From an uncultured Prevotella sp. (lineage in GTDB: Bacteria > Bacteroidota > Bacteroidia > Bacteroidales > Bacteroidaceae): a DNA stretch of 64,000 bases. Positions 55,640 to 63,649 of the stretch are shown piece after piece. Each line of letters starts with the position of its first letter. Position 1 is the first letter of the stretch. The notes beneath the pieces were generated by a model, which was given only the letters and a program-made list of their open reading frames with translations, ran no database searches and was not told the origin of the DNA. The stretch spans positions 1 through 64,000 of the forward strand of contig NZ_CAMJFM010000003.1 in the NCBI RefSeq assembly GCF_946404925.1. Direction: 5' to 3'. A program made the translations under genes and the position numbers.

Positions 55640-57727
55640 TTATCCCTTAACAGTAAAGCATAGCATCGTGAGGTCGTCGTTGGGTTCGGCGCCTTCGCGG
55701 TGCTTTTCTACTTCGGCCTTAAGATATTCGATGGTGTCCTTGGCTGAGTCGAAATGGTGTGTAGCCATAATGTCAAGTAGATGGTCGTCGCCAAACTGAT
55801 CTTTCTCGTTGTTCTCGGCCTCGTTAAGACCGTCGGTGTAGATAAAGAGCTGACGGCCACGGATGTCGGCAATCTCTTCGCCCTCGTATTCCAAACCGGG
55901 GAACAGACCGATAGGGGCATTTGGTATCATATCGATGAATTCGGTGCCGAGTATAGGTGGATTGTGACCGGCATTACAGAATGACAGATGACCCGTGGTG
56001 AGATCGACAACGCCAAGGAACATGGTTACGAACATACCCTGCTCGTTGTCCTCGCCAGAGAGGGCGTCGTTCATGTGAGTGGCAATCTCGGCTGGCATCA
56101 TCTGCTGGGCTGCCAGCGTACGGAACAGTCGGGTGGCTTGGGCCATGAACAGTGAAGCCGGAACTCCCTTACCTGATACGTCGCCCAAAGCAAAGTATAG
56201 TTTGTCGGGTACATCATTGCGAATAAGATAACAATAAAGGTCACCACCAACTTCCTTGGCAGGCGTCATAGAACCGTAGATGTCGAGGTCGGAACGGTCG
56301 GGGAAGGTGCTTGGAACCATCGACATCTGGATGTTACGTGCGATACGTAGGTCGCTCTCGATACGCTCTTTGGCGATGGTGGTCTCCTCGAGTTGATCGT
56401 AAGCTGTGAGCAACTCTTGGTGGGTGGTCTCAAGTTTCTGGTGAGCAATCTTGAGTCGACGGGCTGAACGCAGACGGAAATAGATGAAAATGCTAAGGGC
56501 CAGCACGATGATAGTGGCGATGGTGATGATGCTGAGTCGCTGTTGGCTGGCTCGCTCCTCGGCCTGTTTCATTTTTAGTTCATCGACATGGAACTTGGTA
56601 CTCATCTCGGCCAACTTGTTCTTGGTGTCGTTGGTGTTAACAGAGTCGCTGATGTTATACATGTCGAGGTACATCTGTGCGGCTTCGCGATAGCGGCCCA
56701 GATTCTCGAATATCTCGGCTCGCTGCCGGCGAACTCGAATGACTTCGGATGGATCGCTGGTCTCATCGAACAGCCTAAGTCGACGGTCGTTAAGGGCTAA
56801 AGCTTCATCGTATAATTTCTGCTGTTTGCATAGTTCTGCGCGGAAATACAGCCAGAGGTTGCTAAGGTTACTGCCCTCGTAGGTGGTGTTTTTTTGTACC
56901 TCATCGAGCATCTTTGAGGCTTCGGCATAATGCCCCAAACCAAGTTCGACTTGTGCGCGTGAAAGGTAGTAATAGCCCCATTGCCTTTTTGTTTCACCTC
57001 CGTTATCTTCTTTTCCGTAGTTATAGTACTCCATCAGGAACTGTCGCCATTGCTTGTTGACAGAACTCATGGTGTTATAACGCTTTAGTATTTCGAGAAC
57101 CTCGGTGTAGTATGAGAATACAACTGATAGTTGCAAAGGTTTAGGATCTAGTTTTATGAGTGTGGATATACTTTTCTGATATTCTAAGGCCGCTTCTTCA
57201 TTATTACGCATCATTGCATAAACAAGACCAAGTGAATAATGTCCTAAACCAATGCCATATTGGTCTTTACGCTGCTCAGCATCGGTAATCATCTTTTTGG
57301 CCTCTTCCATGCCAAGGATGGTCTTTCCGTCAAAGTTGTACGTATCAATAAGTATCGACCATGTCTCGTAGTAATTTCTCCAGTCTTTTAATTGCTCTAA
57401 GTATTTCAGTGTATGTGGTACCTGGTCGTAAATGGAGTCATTAAAGTTGTTGTTGTAGAAAAAAGACATTTTCTCCACTCTTACTCCCCCTTCTTTCTGG
57501 CGCTCACCTTGACGATGAGTTTCGGCTAAAAGATCGTTTATGCAACGAAGCTGATAGTTGATATCGTCGGTCTCAAGGCTCAGTGAATATAGGGTGTCGT
57601 ATGTATTAATCAAATCCATCCCCTTTCTGTTAGGGAGTGACTTGCGAATAATGTCTGCCTGATCGGCCTGAGCTGTAGCTATGGCGATACCAAACAATAG
57701 GGGAGTGAGAAAGCGTCGGAGGGTCAT
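55640..57727 (-). CDS. TPR sensor with C-terminal SpoIIE/RsbU-type PP2C phosphatase (paralogue 3)
   Basis: This 695-residue protein has a signal peptide (LLFGIAIATAQA), without the lipobox of its two paralogues. TPR-like repeats fill about 40-380, a TM helix lies near 390-412 (IITIATIIVLALSIFIYF), and a coiled coil leads to a phosphatase domain from about 460 (RIARNIQMSMVPSTFP, EVGGDLYCYL, GDVSGKGVPASLFMAQ, YTDGLNEAEN, EPNDDLTML). Catalytic acidic residues are intact. It is the distal gene of the partner-switching operon (RsbW, STAS, HATPase, then this), separated from the HATPase gene by an 86-bp gap with a hairpin, so its level may be lower or independent. It probably dephosphorylates the STAS protein. 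Confidence 0.9.
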   Translation of the reverse strand: MTLRRFLTPLLFGIAIATAQADQADIIRKSLPNRKGMDLINTYDTLYSLSLETDDINYQLRCINDLLAETHRQGERQKEGGVRVEKMSFFYNNNFNDSIYDQVPHTLKYLEQLKDWRNYYETWSILIDTYNFDGKTILGMEEAKKMITDAEQRKDQYGIGLGHYSLGLVYAMMRNNEEAALEYQKSISTLIKLDPKPLQLSVVFSYYTEVLEILKRYNTMSSVNKQWRQFLMEYYNYGKEDNGGETKRQWGYYYLSRAQVELGLGHYAEASKMLDEVQKNTTYEGSNLSNLWLYFRAELCKQQKLYDEALALNDRRLRLFDETSDPSEVIRVRRQRAEIFENLGRYREAAQMYLDMYNISDSVNTNDTKNKLAEMSTKFHVDELKMKQAEERASQQRLSIITIATIIVLALSIFIYFRLRSARRLKIAHQKLETTHQELLTAYDQLEETTIAKERIESDLRIARNIQMSMVPSTFPDRSDLDIYGSMTPAKEVGGDLYCYLIRNDVPDKLYFALGDVSGKGVPASLFMAQATRLFRTLAAQQMMPAEIATHMNDALSGEDNEQGMFVTMFLGVVDLTTGHLSFCNAGHNPPILGTEFIDMIPNAPIGLFPGLEYEGEEIADIRGRQLFIYTDGLNEAENNEKDQFGDDHLLDIMATHHFDSAKDTIEYLKAEVEKHREGAEPNDDLTMLCFTVKG

Positions 57728-57776
57728 AGTAGGTGGTGAGAAATATAGTTTTTATACCTTATTATATATATACAAT

Positions 57777-57805
57777 AAGCCCCTCCGACATGAGGGGAGG
57801 GGCTT
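57777..57805 (-). terminator. Hairpin between HATPase and phosphatase genes
   Basis: A 10-bp stem AAGCCCCTCC / GGAGGGGCTT with a 9-nt loop, followed on the minus strand by ATTGTATATAT. It can terminate or attenuate the upstream three-gene transcript before the phosphatase gene. The tail is AT-rich rather than a pure T run. Confidence 0.65.
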
Positions 57806-57813
57806 AGGGGTTA

Positions 57814-58734
57814 TTAGATGGGCAGTGAGAATACAAAGCGTGAACCACCGCGGAACTCGGTGTCGAGACGTACATCGCCACCAAGACGACGGGCAATGCT
57901 ACGTGCTATGGTAAGTCCGATACCATTGCCATCTAAGAAATCGTTAAGCTTAACGTATGGTTCGAAAATCTTCTCAGAGTAGTCAGAGAGAACGCCTGTA
58001 CCGCTATCCTCAACACAGAATTCAAGCGTTGAACCAGAAATGTTGATGAGCAACAGAATCTCGCCCTGAGCGGTGAACTTCATTGCATTGTCGAGCAGAG
58101 CTACAAGAGCACGAACGGCGTACTTGGTATTTGTGAATACCATAGTGGCCTGAGCCTCTTCTACCATCTGACATCTGAAGTCGGCCTTTTGGAACTTGTC
58201 GATTCCTGACTCCTGAATAGCTAATGCTGCGATGTCTTGTGCCATCACGTTATCATCGCACTGGATGGGTTGCTCCATCTCAATCTCGGTAACGTTCAGA
58301 ATACCGTTTGCCATCAGGGCGATATTGCCTGCGTTGGGATGGGTGTAGTCGAGCTTCTGCTTGATGCCCTCGGCGTACTTCTCGATCATGTCCTTCTTCT
58401 TAAGCATGGTCTGCTCAAGCTGCTGCTTGGCGGCCATGATTTCAGACGACTGCTTCTCGATAGCCTCTTTTACCTTAAGCACCTTCTGCTTCTCTTCTTC
58501 CATCTTGTCGAAAGCCATCAGTGCTTCCTCGTAACCCTGGCCCACGTTGTCAAAGTTCTGCTCGAGCGAACGATAGTCCTTGAGCAACTTCTCCATCTCG
58601 TTGACGCGCTTCTGATAGTCATCGAGCAACTGCTTGCTTTCTGCCTCCTGTTCGCGGATATGTTTTACCTTCATCTGCAGGATAACACAGATGGCCAGGA
58701 GTGCTATGATAAGTATGACAACAATCCAAATCAT
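57814..58734 (-). CDS. Membrane-anchored coiled-coil protein with histidine-kinase-type ATPase domain
   Basis: This 306-residue protein has an N-terminal TM helix (IWIVVILIIALLAICVIL), a long coiled coil at about 25-125, and a C-terminal HATPase with N-box ALVALLDNAMKFT, G1 VEDSGTGV and G2 GNGIGLTIARSIARRLGG. I see no canonical H-box (HE/DxRxP); the equivalent region reads KLDYTHPNAGNIALMANGI. It is therefore either an unorthodox histidine kinase or an ATP-binding switch protein. It has no response-regulator partner nearby. It begins 3 bp after the STAS gene, so it is tightly coupled to the partner-switching pair. Confidence 0.85.
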   Translation of the reverse strand: MIWIVVILIIALLAICVILQMKVKHIREQEAESKQLLDDYQKRVNEMEKLLKDYRSLEQNFDNVGQGYEEALMAFDKMEEEKQKVLKVKEAIEKQSSEIMAAKQQLEQTMLKKKDMIEKYAEGIKQKLDYTHPNAGNIALMANGILNVTEIEMEQPIQCDDNVMAQDIAALAIQESGIDKFQKADFRCQMVEEAQATMVFTNTKYAVRALVALLDNAMKFTAQGEILLLINISGSTLEFCVEDSGTGVLSDYSEKIFEPYVKLNDFLDGNGIGLTIARSIARRLGGDVRLDTEFRGGSRFVFSLPI

Positions 58735-58737
58735 ACG

Positions 58738-59049
58738 TTAGTCTTTTTTCTGTTCAACCTTCATGAACTTGGTGAAACCTGTCATTGCCAGAATCTTATA
58801 GATTTCGGGCGAAACATTTGTAATCTTGAACTGACCCTTCAGCTGTGTAACTGTACGCATGGTCTTCTGGATGATACGAAGACCAGAGCTGGCCATGTAA
58901 GTAAGCTCTGAGCAGTCCATCTCAAGGTCAACTCCACCATCGCGCAGAGCGGGCTGGATGTCCTGTTCGAACTGGTTGGCATTCATAGTGTCGATTCTAG
59001 ATCCTGTCTTGATAATGGTCTTGCCACCTTCTTTGATAATCTGTGTCAT
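58738..59049 (-). CDS. STAS-domain anti-sigma-factor antagonist (RsbV/SpoIIAA type)
   Basis: This 103-residue single STAS domain has the DCSELTYMASSGLRII loop; Ser54/Ser55 is the expected phosphorylation site for the RsbW-type kinase encoded next to it. When unphosphorylated, such proteins bind the kinase and release its target. It lies 28 bp after the kinase gene and 3 bp before the HATPase gene. Full length compared with the usual 100-115 residues. Confidence 0.92.
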   Translation of the reverse strand: MTQIIKEGGKTIIKTGSRIDTMNANQFEQDIQPALRDGGVDLEMDCSELTYMASSGLRIIQKTMRTVTQLKGQFKITNVSPEIYKILAMTGFTKFMKVEQKKD

Positions 59050-59077
59050 AATTTCGTGTTTCTAAATTTTGTATTCT

Positions 59078-59503
59078 TTAAATATCCTTTTTCATTGTGA
59101 GCAGGTTCTTACCTTCCAGACGCTGGTAGGTAACTTCGTTCATGATGTTCTTCACGATGTAAATACCCATACCACCGATTTCGCGATCCAGTGGGTCTAC
59201 ATCTGTGTCGGCATCCTCCTTCATGGTAGGATCAAACTCACGTCCCTTGTCGCTAAGTACGAAGGTCAGCTCGCGTCCGTTACATTCTGCAGATAGCTCG
59301 ATGTCGGCAGTTTTTCCTTCTGGATAAGCGTAGAAGATTACGTTTGAGACCATCTCTTCCATTACTAGGTTCAAATTCATCAAGAGCTCCATGTCAAGCT
59401 GAAGCTCCTCACCGATCTCCTCGATGAAGGCATTTACTTTCTCAAGTTCACCGACCTGGTTCTTGATTTTGATTTCTTTTTTCATTTTCATAAGAATATG
59501 CAA
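59078..59503 (-). CDS. Anti-sigma-factor-type serine kinase (RsbW/SpoIIAB type)
   Basis: This 141-residue GHKL ATPase has N-box NLVMEEMVSNVIFYAY, G1 LSDKGREFDP and G2 GGMGIYIVKNIM, all intact for ATP binding. It would phosphorylate the STAS protein and otherwise sequester a target. Bacteroidota lack a classical sigma-B, and no sigma-factor gene is adjacent, so the target is open. Start may be Met1 (59503), Met5 (59491) or Met7 (59485); the last two leave a normal leader from the promoter at 59532. It is first of the operon. Confidence 0.9.
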   Translation of the reverse strand: MHILMKMKKEIKIKNQVGELEKVNAFIEEIGEELQLDMELLMNLNLVMEEMVSNVIFYAYPEGKTADIELSAECNGRELTFVLSDKGREFDPTMKEDADTDVDPLDREIGGMGIYIVKNIMNEVTYQRLEGKNLLTMKKDI

Positions 59504-59531
59504 TCTTGGTTATATTGTTTAAATTATGCTG

Positions 59532-59562
59532 CAAAAGTATATAAAAAAACTGAATCAAACAA
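59532..59562 (-). promoter_or_regulatory. Promoter of the partner-switching operon
   Basis: On the minus strand, TTG (59562-59560) and TACTTTTG (59539-59532) are separated by 20 bp. A matching TTTG lies at a shorter spacing within the same stretch. Confidence 0.75.
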
Positions 59563-59610
59563 GATTTTAAGGAATTTTTATTTAATAATAATGTAATTTT
59601 CTGTTTCCGG

Positions 59611-60384
59611 CTACAACTGCAATCCATTGTCCATGACGATTTTTCGCATGTTTTTTAGCAAATCGCTGGCAAAAATGAAGTCTGTTAGTTTCTCGTTTGT
59701 TGAGCCCATAACCTCGTTACTAACGCCTTGCCACTCTTTCTCGCCCTCGTAAATAAAAATGATATTCTCACCAATGCCCATCACTGAGTTCATGTCGTGG
59801 GTGTTGATGATGGTGGTCATGTTGTATTCTTGGGTAATAGAATGCAACAAATCGTCGATGACAAGTGACGTTTTGGGGTCAAGGCCGGAGTTTGGCTCGT
59901 CGCAGAACAGGTATTTGGGGTTGAGGGCGATGGCACGGGCGATGGCCACACGCTTCTGCATACCGCCGGAAATCTCACCGGGGAATTTCTCATCGGCGCC
60001 GCTTAGATTTACACGGTCCAAGCATTCCTTGGCGCGGTGGATTCGTTCGCGCAGAGTCATACTTGAGAACATGTCGAGTGGGAACATGACGTTCTCCAAT
60101 ACCGTCATAGAGTCGAAAAGTGCTGCACTCTGGAAAATCATTCCCATTTCACGGCGCATCATGACCTTTTCGTGCTTCGACATGTTGACGAAGTTTCGTC
60201 CATCGTATAGAATCTCGCCCTTAGTGGGGACGAGTAGACCGACAAGATTTTTCATAAGTACGGTCTTTCCCGAGCCACTTCGTCCGATGATAAGGTTGGT
60301 CTTACCATCTTCGAATATGGTATTGATATCTTTCAGGACCTCTTTGTCCTCGAAACTCTTATATAGGTGCTTAACTTCGATCAT
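59611..60384 (-). CDS. mlaF: MlaF-type ABC transporter ATP-binding protein
   Basis: This 257-residue ATPase has Walker A GRSGSGKT (near 33), signature EISGGMQKRVAIARAIA (near 135), Walker B KYLFCDEPNSGLDP (near 158) and the H-loop NTHDM. The ISGGMQKR signature with PNSGLDP is typical of MlaF/Ttg2A. With MlaE it moves phospholipids across the envelope to keep outer-membrane asymmetry. The start overlaps the mlaE stop (ATGA). Confidence 0.9.
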   Translation of the reverse strand: MIEVKHLYKSFEDKEVLKDINTIFEDGKTNLIIGRSGSGKTVLMKNLVGLLVPTKGEILYDGRNFVNMSKHEKVMMRREMGMIFQSAALFDSMTVLENVMFPLDMFSSMTLRERIHRAKECLDRVNLSGADEKFPGEISGGMQKRVAIARAIALNPKYLFCDEPNSGLDPKTSLVIDDLLHSITQEYNMTTIINTHDMNSVMGIGENIIFIYEGEKEWQGVSNEVMGSTNEKLTDFIFASDLLKNMRKIVMDNGLQL

Positions 60385-61136
60385 GATAGTAACTGGGTTA
60401 GGAATACATCGGAAAACAAAATGAGTACGCTTGATGTTACAACGGCATCGGTAGAGGCCTTGCCCACGTTGACGCTACCGCCCTCGACTGTATAGCCGCA
60501 GAAAGCTGGTACGCTTGAGATGATGAAGGCGAAGAACTGACTCTTGATGATACTCATCCATACAAACCATGGTATGAAGGCGTGTTGAAGACCTTGTGTA
60601 AGGTCGTCGGGAGTGATGATATGTCCCAGATAAGCTGTGCCATAGGCTCCGATGATACCTGTGGCCGAAGAGAATATGACCAGGAACGGCATGATGGTGA
60701 GCATGCCTATGATTTTAGGCAGAATGAGATAACTGGCAGAATTGATGCCCATTATCTCGAGGGCATCGATCTGTTGGGTTACTCGCATGGTGCCAAGTTC
60801 TGAGGCAATGTTTGAACCCACCTTTCCTGCCAAGATAAGACACATGATTGAACTGGAGAACTCAAGTAACAGGATCTCGCGGGTGGTATAGCCGGCTACC
60901 CATCGCGGCATCCATGGACTCTGAATGTTAAGCTTCATCTGGATACAGATAACGGCTCCGATGAAAAACGATATGATGAGTACGATGCCGATAGAGTTGA
61001 TGCCCAACTGAGTCATCTCGGTGACATACTGTTTCAGGAACATTCGCATGCGTTCGGGACGCGAGAAAACACGGCCCATCAGCATCATGTAACGACCAAA
61101 GGAGGTCAACCATTTATGTAATAACATTGTCAACAA
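60381..61136 (-). CDS. mlaE: MlaE-type ABC transporter permease
   Basis: This 251-residue integral membrane protein has the MlaE pattern: SIGIVLIISFFIGAVICIQM, the conserved AGKVGSNIASELGTMRVTQQ segment with IDALEIMGIN, and ending TVEGGSVNVGKASTDAVVTS. Translation may begin at Met1 or Met4. MlaD, MlaB and MlaC equivalents are not in the window. A divergent promoter pair separates it from lptB, so envelope lipid and LPS export genes are back to back. Confidence 0.9.
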   Translation of the reverse strand: MLTMLLHKWLTSFGRYMMLMGRVFSRPERMRMFLKQYVTEMTQLGINSIGIVLIISFFIGAVICIQMKLNIQSPWMPRWVAGYTTREILLLEFSSSIMCLILAGKVGSNIASELGTMRVTQQIDALEIMGINSASYLILPKIIGMLTIMPFLVIFSSATGIIGAYGTAYLGHIITPDDLTQGLQHAFIPWFVWMSIIKSQFFAFIISSVPAFCGYTVEGGSVNVGKASTDAVVTSSVLILFSDVFLTQLLS

Positions 61137-61152
61137 ACTAATATTTCGGGTG

Positions 61153-61160
61153 CAAAAATA
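61153..61160 (-). promoter_or_regulatory. -7 box of the mlaEF operon
   Basis: TATTTTTG then C on the minus strand, 17 bp before the ATG at 61136, leaving a leader of about 10 nt. The -33 region falls in the left arm of the inverted repeat and has no clear TTTG. Confidence 0.6.
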
Positions 61161-61170
61161 CTAAAAATAA

Positions 61171-61246
61171 GGCACGGATTACACGGATTAACACAGATTA
61201 ATAATAAAAATTTAAAAAATTACGTGTATTCCGTGTAATCCATGCC
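61171..61246. repeat. Interspersed inverted repeat (CACGGATTACACGGAT type) between divergent promoters
   Basis: GGCACGGATTACACGGAT (61171-61188) and ATTCCGTGTAATCCATGCC (61228-61246) are near-perfect inverted arms separated by an AT-rich 39-bp loop. The left arm also continues into ACACAGATT, a short direct echo of the same motif. From memory such CACGGATTACACGGATT elements are widely scattered in Bacteroidales genomes. Confidence 0.75.
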
Positions 61247-61256
61247 AAAAAATAAC

Positions 61257-61264
61257 TACCTTTG
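61257..61264 (+). promoter_or_regulatory. -7 box of lptB; sets the start codon
   Basis: TACCTTTG then C. The upstream TTG at 61262 lies inside this box and cannot be translated. Transcription should begin about 61271, so the ATG at 61274 gives an almost leaderless mRNA. Confidence 0.75.
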
Positions 61265-61273
61265 CAGCCGATT

Positions 61274-62071
61274 ATGGAAGAAGAGCGTATAGTATTACGA
61301 ACAGAAGGCCTTGTGAAGCGCTATGGTAAGCGTACAGTGGTCAACGATGTAAGCTTCGATGTGAAGCAGGGTGAGATTGTGGGATTGCTGGGCCCAAATG
61401 GTGCTGGTAAGACTACATCGTTCTATATGACAACCGGACTGATAGTTCCCAATGGCGGACATATCTATCTGGGCGAGGAGGACGTAACCAAATTCCCCGT
61501 TTACAAACGTGCCCGTGCTGGTATCGGATATTTGGCACAGGAGGCCAGTGTGTTCCGTAAGATGACCGTTGAGGATAATATCCTGTCGGTGCTCGAGATG
61601 ACCGGAAAACCACGCGACTATCAGTTGAATAAACTTGAGGAGCTGATAGCCGAGTTCCGTCTGCAGAAGGTGCGTAAGAACCTTGGCGACAGACTGTCGG
61701 GAGGTGAGCGTCGTCGTACCGAGATAGCCCGTTGTTTGGCTATCGAACCTAAGTTCATTATGCTTGATGAGCCATTTGCCGGTGTGGACCCTATTGCCGT
61801 AGAGGATATTCAGCAGATTGTTTATAAATTGAAGTATCTTAACATCGGTATTCTGATTACTGACCATAATGTAGACGAGACGTTGGCCATAACCGACCGC
61901 GCTTACCTTTTGTTTGAGGGACGTATCTTGTTCCAGGGGACTCCTGAGGAATTGGCTAATAATAAGGTGGTTCGTGAAAAATATCTGACAGAATCGTTTG
62001 AGCTGAGAAAGAAGAATTTTGAGCAGATTGAAGCAGAACGTCAAGCAAAAGAGGATGCTGAGAAAAGTTAA
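61274..62071 (+). CDS. lptB: LPS export ABC transporter ATP-binding protein LptB
   Basis: This ATPase of 265 residues has Walker A GPNGAGKT, the Q-loop followed by the LptB-typical [20 protein letters not shown], signature [16 protein letters not shown], Walker [21 protein letters not shown] and switch [10 protein letters not shown]. It powers LPS transport to the outer membrane with LptFG, which are not nearby. I start at ATG 61274 because an upstream in-frame TTG at 61262 is part of the promoter. The C-terminus is lengthened by a charged tail ([15 protein letters not shown]). Confidence 0.93.
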   Translation: MEEERIVLRTEGLVKRYGKRTVVNDVSFDVKQGEIVGLLGPNGAGKTTSFYMTTGLIVPNGGHIYLGEEDVTKFPVYKRARAGIGYLAQEASVFRKMTVEDNILSVLEMTGKPRDYQLNKLEELIAEFRLQKVRKNLGDRLSGGERRRTEIARCLAIEPKFIMLDEPFAGVDPIAVEDIQQIVYKLKYLNIGILITDHNVDETLAITDRAYLLFEGRILFQGTPEELANNKVVREKYLTESFELRKKNFEQIEAERQAKEDAEKS

Positions 62072-62108
62072 AAAATGAAAAACTTGCTAGTATATCACCG
62101 ATTATTTG

Positions 62109-62116
62109 TACTTTTG
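62109..62116 (+). promoter_or_regulatory. -7 box of tig
   Basis: TACTTTTG then C, 45 bp before the ATG at 62162. A TTG lies 22 bp further upstream (ACTTGC). The leader is AT-rich. Confidence 0.7.
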
Positions 62117-62161
62117 CACCTCAAATTTGAAAATATATAATATAAATAAGTACGTAAAAAG

Positions 62162-63523
62162 ATGAAAATTTCGTTTGAATGCGCCGACAAAATCAATGGC
62201 CTGCTTACTATGACCGTTGAGAAGGCTGATTATCAGGAAGCAGTAGAAAAGACACTGAAGAATTATCGTAAGAAGGCACAGGTTCCAGGTTTCCGTCCTG
62301 GTATGGTTCCTATGGGCATGATAAAGAAGCAGTATGGCACAGCAGTAAAGGTTGAAGAGGTCAACAAACTGTTGGGCGAGAAGTTGTATGAGTATGTTCG
62401 CGAGAACAAGATTCAGATGCTGGGTGAGCCCCTCCCAAATCAGGAGAAGCAGGTTCCTCAGGACTTTGAGAAGGATGACGATCTGACATTCGTATTCGAC
62501 ATTGCTGTAGCTCCAGAGTTCAAGGCTGAGCTTACAGGTAGAGACAAGATTGACTATTACGCAATTAAGGCAGACGATAAGCTGATTGACGATCAGGTTC
62601 AGATGTACGCATCACAGGCTGGTGAGTTCGTAAAGGCTGAGGTATTCAGCGGTAACGACACCATCACAGGTGACTTGCGCGAGCTTGATGAGAACGGTAA
62701 CACCAAGGAAGGTGGTATCGTGACCGAGGGTGGTATGGTTATGCCAGCATACATCAAAGCTGAGGATCAGAAGAAACTCTTCGATGGTGCTAAGCCTGGT
62801 GATATCATTACCTTCAACCCAAAGAAGGCTTATCCCGAGAGCGATGCTGAGGTAGCTGCCCTGCTGAAGGTTGAGAAGGATCAGGTTAAGGATCTGGCAT
62901 CTGACTTCAGCTACCAGATTACTGAGATTCGTCATTTCCAGCCTGCAGAGGTTAATCAGACTCTCTTCGATCGTGTGTTCGGCGAGGGTACTGTAAAGGA
63001 CGAGAAGGCTTTCCGCGAGAAGATTGCAGAGACCATCGCTCCACAGCTGCAGCAGAATAGCGACTACAAGTTCCTGCTTGATGTTCGTGCTCACATGGAG
63101 AAGAAGGTTGGTAAGCTGGAGTTCCCTGAGGCTCTGCTGAAGCGTGTGATGCTGCAGAACAACCAGGATAAGGGTGCTGACTATGTAGAGAAGAACTTCG
63201 AGGGTAGCATCAAGGAGCTGGCTTGGCACCTGATTAAGGAGCAGCTGGTTGCTGCTAATAATATTAAGGTAGAGGAGGCTGACCTGAAGGCTGTTGCTAA
63301 GGAGGCTATCCGTGCTCAGTTTGCTCAGTATGGTATGAGCAATGTTCCCGATGATGTACTCGAGAACTATGCAAACGAGCAGATGAAGAAGCGTGAGAAT
63401 GTTGACAATTTCGTTGATCGCGCCGTTGATGTTAAACTGACCGAAGCCCTCAAAAATGTGGTTAAGCTGAATCAAAAAGAGGTTACTTTGGAGGAGTTTA
63501 ATAAGCTGATGCAGCAAAAATAA
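62162..63523 (+). CDS. tig: Trigger factor, ribosome-associated chaperone
   Basis: This 453-residue protein has the ribosome-binding signature VPGFRPGMVPMGMI near residues 40-53, a divergent central PPIase-like region (about 150-240, with TITGDLREL and GDIITFNPKKAYP) and a helical C-terminal chaperone domain. The PPIase part is degenerate compared with proteobacterial trigger factors, as is usual in Bacteroidota. It binds nascent chains at the ribosome exit. clpP follows 126 bp downstream, the order found in many bacteria. Confidence 0.95.
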   Translation: MKISFECADKINGLLTMTVEKADYQEAVEKTLKNYRKKAQVPGFRPGMVPMGMIKKQYGTAVKVEEVNKLLGEKLYEYVRENKIQMLGEPLPNQEKQVPQDFEKDDDLTFVFDIAVAPEFKAELTGRDKIDYYAIKADDKLIDDQVQMYASQAGEFVKAEVFSGNDTITGDLRELDENGNTKEGGIVTEGGMVMPAYIKAEDQKKLFDGAKPGDIITFNPKKAYPESDAEVAALLKVEKDQVKDLASDFSYQITEIRHFQPAEVNQTLFDRVFGEGTVKDEKAFREKIAETIAPQLQQNSDYKFLLDVRAHMEKKVGKLEFPEALLKRVMLQNNQDKGADYVEKNFEGSIKELAWHLIKEQLVAANNIKVEEADLKAVAKEAIRAQFAQYGMSNVPDDVLENYANEQMKKRENVDNFVDRAVDVKLTEALKNVVKLNQKEVTLEEFNKLMQQK

Positions 63524-63558
63524 GCTTTTTTAGGAAAAAATAACCCCAAAAATGCAAG

Positions 63559-63618
63559 GGTTATCGACTTTTTTATTATCTTTGTGTTCCAAACGCAAGA
63601 TGAGGAAGGTCGATAACC
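63559..63618. repeat. Inverted repeat flanking the clpP -7 box
   Basis: GGTTATCGAC (63559-63568) and GTCGATAACC (63609-63618) are perfect 10-bp inverted arms, 40 bp apart. TATCTTTG lies between them. The left arm runs into TTTTTTATT and could also help to end tig transcription. A weaker hairpin AACCC / GGGTT precedes it. Confidence 0.7.
63577..63584 (+). promoter_or_regulatory. -7 box of clpP
   Basis: TATCTTTG, about 65 bp before the ATG at 63650. It lies between the two arms of the inverted repeat, so the leader contains the right arm. Confidence 0.65.
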
Positions 63619-63649
63619 TTTTCTCTGTATTAAAAAGAAAGGAAAGAAT

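Noticed and set aside
61262..61273. TTG start giving four extra residues on LptB
   Set aside because: The TTG is part of the -7 promoter box TACCTTTG, so it would not be in the mRNA. ATG 61274 fits the protein family start.
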